A stretch of 64,000 nucleotides of DNA from Chthoniobacterales bacterium (GTDB taxonomy: Bacteria > Verrucomicrobiota > Verrucomicrobiia > Chthoniobacterales > UBA10450). Made by a program: the position numbers and the translations under genes. Location: contig JACDGM010000002.1 of the NCBI GenBank assembly GCA_013815325.1, positions 28,556-92,555 on the forward strand. The letters run 5' to 3'. The notes under the pieces were generated by a model. It made no database searches. It was not told the origin of the DNA and saw only the letters and a list, made by a program, of their open reading frames with translations. Positions 1 to 8,043 of the stretch are shown here, piece by piece; the stretch's first letter is position 1; each line of letters opens with the position of its first letter.

Positions 1-236
1 GGCACTCCGGGCCGTTTCGCTTGAGCAAGCGCGAGAGCGTGAAGTCCATCAAGCTCTGGGAGGAATCGCTCCGCGAGAATGAGGTCGAGCTCCGGCGCGT
101 CCAGCGCCCTAACGAACTCTTCCTCCGTCCGCACGCGCTGGGCGGCGGACTCGATGCCGTTGCGTTCGAGCTCCGCGCGAACGACCGCGGCGTCGGCCGC
201 GCTGGCCTCCAGATGAACGATCTGCAATGGCGACAT
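1..236 (-). CDS. Partial response-regulator-type protein with degenerate receiver domain
   Basis: This reading frame is absent from the ORF track because it runs off the left edge. Reading the minus strand from the ATG at 236 gives a typical receiver-domain start (beta-1 LQIVHLE, later LDLILAERFLPELDGLHAL). In most bacteria this type of N-terminal receiver is followed by PAS and histidine-kinase modules, which would lie outside the window. The acidic pair after beta-1 is missing (HLEASAAD instead of HLEDNPxD), and the phospho-acceptor Asp is replaced by Glu in LILAER. The domain therefore probably cannot be phosphorylated normally, and Glu may mimic the phosphorylated state. The octamer at 108-115 encodes FVR. 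The start is inferred from domain alignment; no good ribosome binding site is visible. Confidence 0.7.
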   Translation of the reverse strand, partial: MSPLQIVHLEASAADAAVVRAELERNGIESAAQRVRTEEEFVRALDAPELDLILAERFLPELDGLHALALAQAKRPGV

Positions 237-346
237 GGAGGGTGGACGTTGAGACGACCGCCGATTGGCCGCCGGGGTCCTTTCCTCGTTCACTCGTCCC
301 ACGTTCGCCAAGGCGCTGCCAGTTTCTTGAAGCATTGAAGCGTTAG

Positions 347-382
347 ATCGTTAGGTAAAAGACGACAATTTTGCCTAACGAT
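347..382. terminator. Hairpin built from an inverted pair of the octamer
   Basis: A 14-base left arm (ATCGTTAGGTAAAA) pairs with TTTTGCCTAACGAT across an 8-base loop with a single G:T mismatch. The A-run and T-run flanking the octamers give U-rich 3' ends on both strands, so it can act as a bidirectional intrinsic terminator. It lies 35 bases past the stop of the POT transporter. Its use of an inverted uptake-type motif at a transcript end is the arrangement known for Neisseria DUS and Haemophilus USS. Confidence 0.8.
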
Positions 383-416
383 TAACTGACCTGAGTTATG
401 CGGCCCGATTCTCCGT

Positions 417-1841
417 TCACGGCATCCCGAGTTCGGTCGCCATCTCAGGCGGGCCGTGAATCCCAGGCTCCTGCGATTGGAGATACGTCCGTTCGCGGTA
501 GTGACGCGAGACGAAGACGTAAATGACGGCAGCAGCAAACATGAGCAGGGTGAAGAAACGGAAGTAATTCGCCCCTTCCAGATTCATGCCCGCCGCTTTC
601 AGTTTCGGGAGGAGGAAACTAATGAGCGACGGTATTTGATTTCCGAGCGCGATGGAGAGCAGCCACATCGCCATGAGCAAACTCTTCATGCGGTTCGGCG
701 CCTGCGTGTAGGAGAATTCCAAGCCGGTGATCGAAACCATGACTTCGCCCGCGCTCAGGATGATGTAGGCGAGGAATTGCCAGCCGACGTTCGGGTGGCC
801 GCCGTGATCGATGCTGAGTTGGATTCCCCAGATGACGACGAAGGAAAGGGCGGTGAGGAACAAGCCGATGCCGATCTTGCGCAAAGGCGTGAGGGGGAAG
901 ACGCGGCTGATCGCCGGATAGAGCCAGTAATTGAACAACGGAATCATCGCCAGGATGAAAATCCCGTTTACGACGTTTACCTGCTCGGGCAGAAAATTGA
1001 TCCCGAAGAAATGGAGATCCATATGCTGGCATTGGAGGGTCCATTCGCCGCCGCTGCTCTGATCCCAGAGCGCCCAGAAAATCATGGTGAAGGCAAAGAT
1101 CTTCCAGACACGCGCGAGCACGCTCCGCCCTTCCTTGCTCTTCAGGTCGCGCAGAAAGCCAAGCCCGGCCGGCGGGATGTGCACCATCTTCTTGCGGCCG
1201 AGCCAGAAGATGATCGTGGCGATAAACATCAACACGCCGGGAAGCCCAAAGGCGTAACGAGGTCCCCACTTCTCGCTACGGAGCAGAACCGGACAAAGCC
1301 AGATCGAAAAAGCCGAGCCGAGGTTGATAGAAAAATAGAACCAGCCAAAAACGCGGGCGAGCAAATGCTTGTTCGACTCGCCGAACTGGTCGCCGACGTT
1401 CGCCGAGACGCACGGCTTGATCCCGCCAGCGCCGGCGGCGATCAGGATCAGCCCGATCGCGAGCACCCATTTCTGTCCGAAAGCGATCGCAAATGATGTA
1501 TCCATCAACGCTAGGGTGAAATGGCCGAAGCAGTAAACGATGGAGAGATAAAGGATCGTCCGATATTTCCCCAGCCAGCCATCCGAAATGATCGCGCCGA
1601 AGAACGGCATCCAGTAAACCGAGGAAACGAATTGATGAAACCAGCCTTGCGCTTCGTTTTGCGGCATGCCCTCGAGCACGCCGGATTTATTCACCAGAAA
1701 CTGCGTCATGAATCCGATGAGGATGGTCCGCATCCCATAAAAGCTGAAGCGCTCCGCGCCTTCGTTCCCGATGATGTAAGGCACGCCCGGCGGCATCGTC
1801 GTGATGTTGGGCGGAGTGCGCAGGTATTTATCGTCGGCCAT
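417..1841 (-). CDS. POT/PTR2 family proton-dependent oligopeptide transporter
   Basis: Inner-membrane proton-coupled di-/tripeptide importer of the major facilitator superfamily. The N-terminus carries the POT signature (GNEGAERFSFYGMR, residues about 25-38), a variant of the ExxERFxYY proton-coupling motif. About twelve hydrophobic helices follow, with the second PTR2 signature region near residues 165-180 (FGWFYFSINLGS). Length (474 residues) is usual for bacterial DtpT-like members. It appears monocistronic: an octamer copy lies 12 bases before its start and the octamer hairpin at 347-382 follows its stop. Substrate is inferred from the family only. The plus-strand ORF at 456-1496 is a shadow of this gene. 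Confidence 0.9.
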   Translation of the reverse strand: MADDKYLRTPPNITTMPPGVPYIIGNEGAERFSFYGMRTILIGFMTQFLVNKSGVLEGMPQNEAQGWFHQFVSSVYWMPFFGAIISDGWLGKYRTILYLSIVYCFGHFTLALMDTSFAIAFGQKWVLAIGLILIAAGAGGIKPCVSANVGDQFGESNKHLLARVFGWFYFSINLGSAFSIWLCPVLLRSEKWGPRYAFGLPGVLMFIATIIFWLGRKKMVHIPPAGLGFLRDLKSKEGRSVLARVWKIFAFTMIFWALWDQSSGGEWTLQCQHMDLHFFGINFLPEQVNVVNGIFILAMIPLFNYWLYPAISRVFPLTPLRKIGIGLFLTALSFVVIWGIQLSIDHGGHPNVGWQFLAYIILSAGEVMVSITGLEFSYTQAPNRMKSLLMAMWLLSIALGNQIPSLISFLLPKLKAAGMNLEGANYFRFFTLLMFAAAVIYVFVSRHYRERTYLQSQEPGIHGPPEMATELGMP

Positions 1842-1888
1842 GGCGCTGCTTTTCGTTAGGCTGGTTTTTTGTCTGCGCTTTTGCAGCG

Positions 1889-1965
1889 CGGATTACACGG
1901 ATAGGGAAGCTCGATTCGGGCCCTCCTGGATCTCTGCTCTCCATCCGTGGCGTCAGTGTAATCCG
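1889..1965. repeat. Imperfect inverted repeat, GGATTACACGGAT type
   Basis: The left arm CGGATTACACGGAT is mirrored by ATCCGTG...GTGTAATCCG, with a 6-base interruption in the right arm. It sits in the intergenic region between the divergent POT transporter and the small lipoprotein gene. It resembles the short dispersed intergenic hairpins made of repeated 7-9 base words seen at 4981-5056, 6171-6240, 8044-8087 and 55511-55588. Function unknown. Confidence 0.6.
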
Positions 1966-1983
1966 TTGTTCAAACTTTTTTCG

Positions 1984-2205
1984 TTAGGGCGTTTGACCTG
2001 GAAAAAAATTGGCGGGCGTGGGCGAAAGAGGCGGGGTGGGGATGGCGGCCTTCACTTCCTCTCTTCCGGGCTGGAGCGGGTGGAAATGTTCCCGTTGCAA
2101 TTCGGGCAGCTCGCCCGGGTGATGACGTTCGCAGGAGGTGAAAACGAGAAGCAAACCGGCGAGCACGCCGAGCGGAGAGAGCCGAGGACGAAACATGCGC
2201 GGCAA
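1984..2205 (-). CDS. Small putative lipoprotein
   Basis: A 73-residue ORF with a basic N-terminus, a hydrophobic stretch (VLAGLLLVF) and a lipobox-like FTSC, followed by a Pro-rich, probably unstructured tail. This fits a small secreted lipoprotein anchored by Cys at about residue 25. The stop codon TAA lies inside a TCGTTAGG copy (1981-1988), as for several convincing genes in this window, which supports it being real. No family recognised. Two competing frames cover the same bases (1970-2377, 2052-2237), but only this one shows a signal peptide. Confidence 0.5.
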   Translation of the reverse strand: MPRMFRPRLSPLGVLAGLLLVFTSCERHHPGELPELQREHFHPLQPGREEVKAAIPTPPLSPTPANFFPGQTP

Positions 2206-2282
2206 GAGTAAGGGGCCAGTCGCGCGCCGCGCAACAAAAAGATTGGCGCGGCGCAGCCCGGGCTCCTAGCCTTCTGCGCACG

Positions 2283-2699
2283 ATGCGATCTGCTCGGACG
2301 CTCCTCTGTCTCATCGCACTCGGCCTTTCCTCTTGCCGCACGACACCGGAGATGCCGGCGAATATTCCTCCGACCATTGACGGCTACAAAAAGGTTGTCG
2401 AAGACCAGCTCGGGCCCGTTTGGTATCGCGAGGTCGCGGCGAACCCGGGAACGACAACCGGAACAGTGAAATTGACCTTCGAATTACCCGCTGCGGGCGG
2501 ACGGGCGCGCAATCTCAAAACCGTTTCCAACGACAGCGGAGTCGCGGACGAGAGAATTGCCCGCGCGGCGGTCGGGCGGCTGCGTGTGCCGCCCATCCCA
2601 GCGGCTATTCTCAAGGCAGCGCGCAAAGACTATCTCGCGTTCGACGAGAGTTCACCGTTTACCCGAACCCGCCAGCTTCGCCGGCGCCCGCACCGCTGA
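2283..2699 (+). CDS. Lipoprotein with TonB/TolA C-terminal-like domain
   Basis: The N-terminus is a lipoprotein signal (CLIALGLSSC, Cys at about residue 18). The remainder resembles the TonB C-terminal fold used for binding partners across the periplasm: IDGYKKVVEDQLGPVWYREV, a central strand GTVKLTFELP, then the helix DERIARAAVGRLRVPPIP. The last 20 residues look out of phase: in the +1-related frame the end reads FTVYPNPPAS, a more plausible end strand, so a 2-base indel near 2650 is possible. An octamer-core hairpin follows 2 bases after the stop. Role unknown; possibly an envelope accessory lipoprotein. Confidence 0.7.
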   Translation: MRSARTLLCLIALGLSSCRTTPEMPANIPPTIDGYKKVVEDQLGPVWYREVAANPGTTTGTVKLTFELPAAGGRARNLKTVSNDSGVADERIARAAVGRLRVPPIPAAILKAARKDYLAFDESSPFTRTRQLRRRPHR

Positions 2700-2701
2700 A
2701 A

Positions 2702-2726
2702 CGTTAGGCGCGACTTTGGCCTAACG
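2702..2726. terminator. Hairpin from inverted CGTTAGGC/GCCTAACG
   Basis: Perfect 8-base arms separated by a 9-base loop, immediately after the lipoprotein stop codon. Both arms are the heptamer core of the dispersed octamer. No clear T-run follows, so termination efficiency is uncertain, but position and symmetry match the other octamer pairs at gene ends. Confidence 0.65.
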
Positions 2727-2761
2727 GATTGCGCGACCGGCGGGCAGTGCCAGTTTAGCGC

Positions 2762-4981
2762 ATGTTGAACCGACTCCTGCGGACCGCTCTTCTTCCATTG
2801 GTTTGCCTAACGATCGCGCCGCTGGGCCACGCCGCCGCGGAAAAGAAACGCAACATCACTGAGAAAGATCTTTTCGATTTCGTCTGGATCGGCAACCCGC
2901 AGGTTTCGCCCGATGGCGCGCGCGTTGTTTACGTCCGCGTGGTCGTGAACGAAAAGAAGGAGGGCTACGACACGTCCCTCTGGATGCTAGCGACGGCCGG
3001 TGGCGAGGCGCCGCGGCAACTCACGAACGGCCCGCACGATGGCGGCGCGCGCTGGTCGCCGGATGGGAAGCTCCTCGTTTTCACCCGCGCAGACGAGAAG
3101 GACGGGAAGCCGCAGCCACCTCAGCTTTGCCTGCTCTCGATGGCCGGCGGCGACGCTTTTGTTTTCACTGATCTGCCGAAGGGAGCGGGCGATCCGAAGT
3201 GGTCGCCGGATGGGAAATGGATCGTCTTCACCGAAAGTTCGAATCCCGAGGATCTCGCGAAACAGGCGGCGAAGAAAAAGAAGGAGAAAGCAGGAGAAAA
3301 GGCAGAGGAAGAGCACGAGAGTGACGTGCACGTTATCACGCAGGCAGTCTACCGCGAAAACGACGAAGGCTATCTCGACCCGAAACGTCCGCAGCATCTT
3401 TGGATTATCCAGGCACTGCAGAGTGCGGACGAAAAGCGCGAGCCCCGCCAGCTCACGAGCGGTCGCTTCGACGAGGGCAACGCCTTTTGGTCGAAGGACG
3501 GCGCGCAGATTTACTTCACCTCGCTGCACGTGGTCGAGCCGTATTACGAGCTGCCCAAGACAGAGCTCTACGTCATCCCCGCGAAAGGTGGCGACGCGAA
3601 ACTGTTGCTCACCATTCCGATGGACACCGGTGCACTCGCGCTCAGCCCGGACGGCAAGAGCGCGGCCTTTGTCGCCTCCGTGGACGAGCCGGTGAACTCC
3701 TATACGCAGCCCGATCTCTGGACGATCGATCTCACGCCGGGCGCGCAGGCGCGCAACCTAACGAGTGGATTTGATGACGACGCGGGCGCCGGCGTTTTCG
3801 GCGATAACGCCGCGCCGCGCGGGTTGGGCGGCAACGCGCCTGTCTGGTCAGCCGATGGCAAAACCATCATCGATATTTACGCCAAGGAAGGGCAGACACA
3901 GCTCGCCGCCTTCGACGTCGCGAACAGTGCCGTCACGGACCTGACGCATGGCAAACAGGCGATCATTCGTTATTCCGCGGCGGCCGATGGGAAAAAAACC
4001 GTTTGCCTCGTTTCCACTCCGACGCGCATCAACGACTTGTTCTGCATCGACCAGCCGGGAGCGGAGCCGCGCCAGCTCACGCACGTTAACGATACCCTCT
4101 TCGCCCAGCTTAACCTGACCGAGCCGGAGGAAATCTGGTACGAGAGCTTCGACGGCAAACGCGTTCAGGCCTGGGTGCAAAGGCCGCCGGGATTCGACCC
4201 GACGAAAAAATATCCACTCATTCTCAACATCCACGGCGGGCCGCACGCCGCCTACGGCTACATCTTCGAACACGAGTTCCAGTGGATGGCAGCGAAGGGT
4301 TACGTCGTGCTTTATCCAAACCCGCGCGGAAGCACGAGCTACGGCCAGCAATTCGGGAACATCATCCAATACAAATATCCCGGCGACGATTTCAAGGACC
4401 TGATGGCGAGCGTGGATGAGGTCGTTAGGCGCGGAGGGATCGACGAGAAAAAACTGGGTGTGACGGGCGGAAGCGGCGGCGGGCTGCTGACCGATTGGGT
4501 CGTCGGTCACACCGACCGCTTCGCCGCTGCGGTGGCCCAGCGCGACATCGCAGATTGGGCGGACTGGTGGTACACGGCGGATTTCACGCTCTTCCAGCCG
4601 AGCTGGTTCAAGACGCCGCCGTTCCTCGATACGGAAGGCGACTACAAAGCGCGTTCGCCGATCACTTCCATCAACAACGTCAAGACGCCGCTCATGCTCG
4701 TGCTCGGCGAAGACGACACGCGCACCCCGCCGGGAGCGGGCGGCGAGCAGATGTTTCGCGCGCTCAAGTTCCGCAAAATCCCGACGGTGATGGTGAAGTT
4801 CCCTAACGAGACCCACGAGCTCTCACGCTCCGGTCAGCCTTGGCATCGGGTCGAGCGGCTCGAGCACATCGTTGGCTGGTTCGATCACTGGCTGCTCGGC
4901 GTGGCGAAACCGGAATACGAGGTCGCCCCGAAGGATGAAGTGTCGGCGAAACCGAAACCGCCGGCGGAGAAAAGGCCTTAG
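2762..4981 (+). CDS. S9 family prolyl oligopeptidase-like serine peptidase
   Basis: Exported dipeptidyl/acylaminoacyl-peptidase-type enzyme. A signal peptide (residues 1-25) is followed by an N-terminal WD40-like beta-propeller with several VSPDG / WSPDGKW blades (residues about 40-430). The C-terminal alpha/beta-hydrolase domain has Ser571 in GGSGGG, Asp652 in GEDDTRTPP and His685 in NETHELSRSG. The oxyanion segment NIHGGPHAAYGY is also present. An AK-rich charged insertion (KKKKEKAGEKAEEEHE) interrupts one blade. All catalytic residues are intact and length (739) is normal for the family, so it should be active on short peptides in the periplasm or outside the cell. Octamer copies encode LTI, LTS, VVR and PNE. 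Confidence 0.92.
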   Translation: MLNRLLRTALLPLVCLTIAPLGHAAAEKKRNITEKDLFDFVWIGNPQVSPDGARVVYVRVVVNEKKEGYDTSLWMLATAGGEAPRQLTNGPHDGGARWSPDGKLLVFTRADEKDGKPQPPQLCLLSMAGGDAFVFTDLPKGAGDPKWSPDGKWIVFTESSNPEDLAKQAAKKKKEKAGEKAEEEHESDVHVITQAVYRENDEGYLDPKRPQHLWIIQALQSADEKREPRQLTSGRFDEGNAFWSKDGAQIYFTSLHVVEPYYELPKTELYVIPAKGGDAKLLLTIPMDTGALALSPDGKSAAFVASVDEPVNSYTQPDLWTIDLTPGAQARNLTSGFDDDAGAGVFGDNAAPRGLGGNAPVWSADGKTIIDIYAKEGQTQLAAFDVANSAVTDLTHGKQAIIRYSAAADGKKTVCLVSTPTRINDLFCIDQPGAEPRQLTHVNDTLFAQLNLTEPEEIWYESFDGKRVQAWVQRPPGFDPTKKYPLILNIHGGPHAAYGYIFEHEFQWMAAKGYVVLYPNPRGSTSYGQQFGNIIQYKYPGDDFKDLMASVDEVVRRGGIDEKKLGVTGGSGGGLLTDWVVGHTDRFAAAVAQRDIADWADWWYTADFTLFQPSWFKTPPFLDTEGDYKARSPITSINNVKTPLMLVLGEDDTRTPPGAGGEQMFRALKFRKIPTVMVKFPNETHELSRSGQPWHRVERLEHIVGWFDHWLLGVAKPEYEVAPKDEVSAKPKPPAEKRP

Positions 4982-5056
4982 ACAGGATTAACAGGATGGG
5001 AAGAATCCGCTGCGCAGTTCTTCTCTCTTAATCCCAATAATCCTGTTGATCCTGTC
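4981..5056. repeat. Inverted repeat of ATCCTGTT(A/G) words
   Basis: GACAGGATTAACAGGAT (4981-4997) is mirrored by ATCCTGTTGATCCTGTC (5040-5056), 16 of 17 positions pairing. A related element is at 55511-55588. Both lie just after a gene end and can form a long cruciform or hairpin that could serve as a transcription end or mRNA stabiliser. The words are short tandem copies of a 9-base unit, suggesting a mobile or amplified intergenic element family. Confidence 0.7.
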
Positions 5057-5109
5057 TAATAAACACAGCAGGCCTTGTCACGGCCGCGGCCTTTTGCGAA
5101 CGTCACTCG

Positions 5110-6174
5110 ATGCGGATCCCAAAGCAGAACTACGCCGACATCGAGCGCATCATCGAATTCGATTTCGTCCGCGCGACCGAAGCCGCCGCCCTCAATGCGC
5201 TCGCCTGGCTCGGCCGCGGCGAAAAGGAAAAAGCCGACGCGGCCGCCTGCGACGCGATCCGCGGGATGTTCGACCTCATGAACATCTGCGGCGAAGTCGT
5301 CATCGGCGAGGGGATCAAAGACGACGCGCCCGGTATTTTCAAAGGCGAACAACTCGGCATGTGGCTGCCGGGCGCGCCGCAATTCGACATCGCCCTCGAC
5401 CCGATCGACGGGACCACGAACATCGCCAAAGGCGCGCCGAACTCGATCACCTGCATCGCGGCGGCGAGTCCGGAAAAAGGAGTCAACGTCGCGCTCCGCG
5501 ACATCCCGTCGTTCTATATGATGAAGCTGGCTTACGGCCCAGCCGTCATTCGCAGCATGAAGGTCGCGGGGATCGAGACTTTGAAACTCGAGAGCCCGAT
5601 CGAGGAGACGCTCATTACTGTGGCGAAGGCCTCTAACAAGCGCGTGCAGGACGTCGTCGTCATGATGCTTGACCGGCCGCGCCACAAAAAAATCGTCGCG
5701 GAAATACGGCGCGTTGGCGCGTCGTTGCGCATGATCAGCGATGGAGACATCGCAGCGGCGATGGCCCCGTCTTATCCGGAGAGCGGGATCGATCTTTACG
5801 TTGGCATCGGTGGTTCGCCTGAAGCCGTTCTGGCCGCGGCGGGAATCAAGTGTCTCGGCGGCGATATGCAATGCATGATGTGGCCGCGGGATGAAAACGA
5901 GCGCACGGAGTTGATCGCCGCGGGCCATGAAGCGGATCTGGGCCGCGTCTTTTTCGTCGACGACCTCGCGAACGGAAAAAACATTATCTTCTGCGCGACT
6001 GGCATCAGCGACAGCGCGCTGTTGCGCGGAGTGAAATCACAAGGCGCGAACGCGATTACTCATTCAGTCTTGATGCGCGCGAAAAGTAAAACCGTCCGCT
6101 TCATCCGCGCTTCGCACGATTTGCAAAGCAAGACGATCCGGCTGCGCTCCGATAATCGCGAACACGGACTTTGA
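5110..6174 (+). CDS. glpX: Fructose-1,6-bisphosphatase class II
   Basis: Hydrolyses fructose-1,6-bisphosphate (possibly also sedoheptulose-1,7-bisphosphate) in gluconeogenesis or the Calvin-type sugar phosphate pool. Family hallmarks are present: GEVVIGEGIKDDAP with the first metal ligands (about residues 60-75), DPIDGTTNIAKG (about 97-108), the catalytic-domain segment IDLYVGIGGSPEAVLAAA, and GGDMQCMMWPRDE. Length 354 is slightly above the usual 320-340 because of a short basic tail. It stands alone between two intergenic inverted repeats, so it is probably transcribed on its own. The minus-strand ORF at 5056-5928 is a shadow. Confidence 0.95.
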   Translation: MRIPKQNYADIERIIEFDFVRATEAAALNALAWLGRGEKEKADAAACDAIRGMFDLMNICGEVVIGEGIKDDAPGIFKGEQLGMWLPGAPQFDIALDPIDGTTNIAKGAPNSITCIAAASPEKGVNVALRDIPSFYMMKLAYGPAVIRSMKVAGIETLKLESPIEETLITVAKASNKRVQDVVVMMLDRPRHKKIVAEIRRVGASLRMISDGDIAAAMAPSYPESGIDLYVGIGGSPEAVLAAAGIKCLGGDMQCMMWPRDENERTELIAAGHEADLGRVFFVDDLANGKNIIFCATGISDSALLRGVKSQGANAITHSVLMRAKSKTVRFIRASHDLQSKTIRLRSDNREHGL

Positions 6175-6240
6175 AGAAGAATGAAGGATGAAATTAAACC
6201 TCGTTGGAGCCACTCCTTTCATGTTTCATCCTTTCTTCAA
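6171..6240. repeat. Inverted repeat GAAGGATGAAA / TTTCATCCTTTC
   Basis: TTGAAGAAGAATGAAGGATGAAA overlaps the glpX stop region and is mirrored by TTTCATCCTTTCTTCAA ending at 6240. It is another word-repeat hairpin directly after a gene and may act as a terminator or mRNA 3' stabiliser. I see no long T-run. Confidence 0.6.
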
Positions 6241-6297
6241 ATCTCCTGCTCGACATGCGAGACGTCTCCTGTTCAAATCAGATAACCAACGCCGCTT

Positions 6298-6696
6298 ATG
6301 AGACAAATACCGAAATCTGAACTGTCGCCAGATAATGGCGCGATCATCGACACGAAATGGAAATTGGAACCGCTGAGTTACCACTCTTGCGCCGCGGGTC
6401 CCTCCCACGAGAAACCGACGGACGGGAACCTCCACTTGCCCGAGGTTATTATCTACGACCACGTCGGCTTCAAAGGCGCCTACGCGCGGACGAACTTGAG
6501 CTTCCATTTTCTCGGGACCTTTTGGAACGATCGTATCAGCTCTTTGATCGTCGTTAGCGGCGTCTGGCGCTTTTATCGCGACGAGTACTACAAGGGCGAT
6601 CACTGGGATCTTGGTCCGGGCTTTTACGAATGCTTCTTCACCGACGCCGGCCCGGATGACGTCGTCAGTTCATTTAAGGCTATTTCGTTAACCTAA
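6298..6696 (+). CDS. Beta/gamma-crystallin domain protein
   Basis: A single Greek-key pair fills residues 48-128: VIIYDHVGFKGAYART, then NDRISSLIVVSGVWRFYRDEYYKG and LGPGFYE. The NDRISS segment matches the N/D-N/D-X-X-S/T-S calcium-binding signature of microbial crystallins, so Ca2+ binding is likely. No signal peptide is visible, which suggests a cytoplasmic or leaderless protein. The stop codon is the TAA inside an octamer (6692-6699), and TTCGTTAACCTAACGAA there forms a small near-palindrome. Function in bacteria is generally unclear; stress or structural roles have been proposed for the family. Confidence 0.8.
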   Translation: MRQIPKSELSPDNGAIIDTKWKLEPLSYHSCAAGPSHEKPTDGNLHLPEVIIYDHVGFKGAYARTNLSFHFLGTFWNDRISSLIVVSGVWRFYRDEYYKGDHWDLGPGFYECFFTDAGPDDVVSSFKAISLT

Positions 6697-6942
6697 CGAA
6701 CGGGCAAATCGCGATGTGCGCGGGTGTCTTCACCCGCGTCGAAGGGGCGATATGGGACCGGACGAGCGCGCGCGCGGCATTTCGATCTGGAATCACTGTT
6801 TGCCCTCGTCACCCTCGCGGGTCTCTCGTCGAGAACCGCTTCATCATTCTACGGGAGGACGCCGTCGATGGCATATTCCTTTTATTTTGCCTCCGAATGA
6901 TCCAGATGCAGAGCTCGGGGCACTCGTCTAAGTTGCCCTCCG
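6697..6942. other. Intergenic region before mqnC
   Basis: I see no convincing gene. The small ORFs listed here (6714-7061, 6716-6931) have no protein-like pattern and overlap mqnC. The stretch GTGCGCGGGTGTCTTCACCCGC near 6715 is a short inverted repeat. Confidence 0.5.
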
Positions 6943-8031
6943 ATGGTCGCGCTGGGGCAGATATCGCTGGAGCAAAAAATCCTCACGGGAGAGCGAATCT
7001 CCGCCACGGAAGCGCTCGAGATATATCGCTGGCCACTCGCCGAACTGGGGGCGCTGGCTGATGAGCGGCGCGACCTGGCGAAGGCGAAAAGTTACGACGG
7101 CAGCGGACGCGAGATCGTCACGTACATCGTCGATCGCAACATCAATTACACGAACGTTTGCAATGTTTATTGCAAATTCTGCGCGTTTTACCGGACGGAA
7201 AGGGATGAGGATCATTACGTCCTCACGCGCGAGCAATTTGACCAGAAGCTCGATGAGCTGACCGCCGCCGGCGGAGTGCAAATCCTCATGCAGGGCGGAC
7301 ATCATCCCAAGCTCGGCTTTGATTGGTACCTCGAGCTGCTCCATCACATCCGGGAGAAATATCCGCACATCAACATCCACGGTTTCAGCCCGCCGGAGTT
7401 TCAGCATTTCGCGGAGACGTTCGCAATGCCGCTGCGCGAGGTGATTTCCCGCTTCAAGGAGGCCGGGCTCGGATCGATCCCGGGCGGTGGCGGGGAGATC
7501 CTCGTCGATTCCGTTAGGAAACGGATCGCGCCGCTCAAGTGCAAGAGCGATCAATGGCTCGAAGTGATGCAGGTCGCGCACGAGCTGGGTTTGAAATCGA
7601 GCGCCACGATGATGTTCGGCCATGTCGAGACGGTCGAGGATCGGGTGCAGCATTTGCAGCGGCTGCGCGACCAGCAAGACGCGAGCGGCGGCTTCACCGC
7701 GTTCATCTGCTGGACGTTTCAGCCCCAGCACACAGTGTTAAGAGTCGAGCATCCAACCGGCTCTGCCGAGTATCTGCGGATGCAGGCGCTGGCGCGGATT
7801 TTTCTCGATAACATTCCCAACATCCAAAGCTCCTGGGTGACGCAAGGGCCGAAGATCGGGCAGGTCGCGCTCAAGTATGGCGCGAATGATTTCGGCTCGG
7901 TCATGATGGAAGAAAACGTCGTGAGCAGCGCGGGCACGACCTTCCAGCTCGACGCGGAGAAGATCGAAGCGCTGATTCGCGGGGCCGGTTACGAGCCGCG
8001 ACGGCGCAACAACTGGTATGAGCTCATTTGA
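6943..8031 (+). CDS. mqnC: Cyclic dehypoxanthinyl futalosine synthase (radical SAM)
   Basis: Catalyses cyclisation of dehypoxanthine futalosine, a step of the futalosine route to menaquinone. The radical-SAM cluster motif is CNVYCKFC (about residues 68-75), preceded by the family sequence DRNINYTNVC. Other conserved blocks are GGVQILMQGGHHP, HGFSPPE, GLGSIPGGGGEILVDSVR and ATMMFGHVE. Length (362) fits MqnC. It shows that the organism makes menaquinone by the futalosine pathway. mqnA, mqnB, mqnD and mqnE are not in the window. A heptamer octamer-variant lies at 7512. Confidence 0.94.
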   Translation: MVALGQISLEQKILTGERISATEALEIYRWPLAELGALADERRDLAKAKSYDGSGREIVTYIVDRNINYTNVCNVYCKFCAFYRTERDEDHYVLTREQFDQKLDELTAAGGVQILMQGGHHPKLGFDWYLELLHHIREKYPHINIHGFSPPEFQHFAETFAMPLREVISRFKEAGLGSIPGGGGEILVDSVRKRIAPLKCKSDQWLEVMQVAHELGLKSSATMMFGHVETVEDRVQHLQRLRDQQDASGGFTAFICWTFQPQHTVLRVEHPTGSAEYLRMQALARIFLDNIPNIQSSWVTQGPKIGQVALKYGANDFGSVMMEENVVSSAGTTFQLDAEKIEALIRGAGYEPRRRNNWYELI

Positions 8032-8043
8032 TTGCCGACTGAT

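Noticed and set aside
456-1496. Long plus-strand ORF of 346 residues opposite the POT transporter
   Set aside because: Composition is Arg/Glu/Asp-rich with no domain pattern; it is the complementary shadow of a clear transporter gene.
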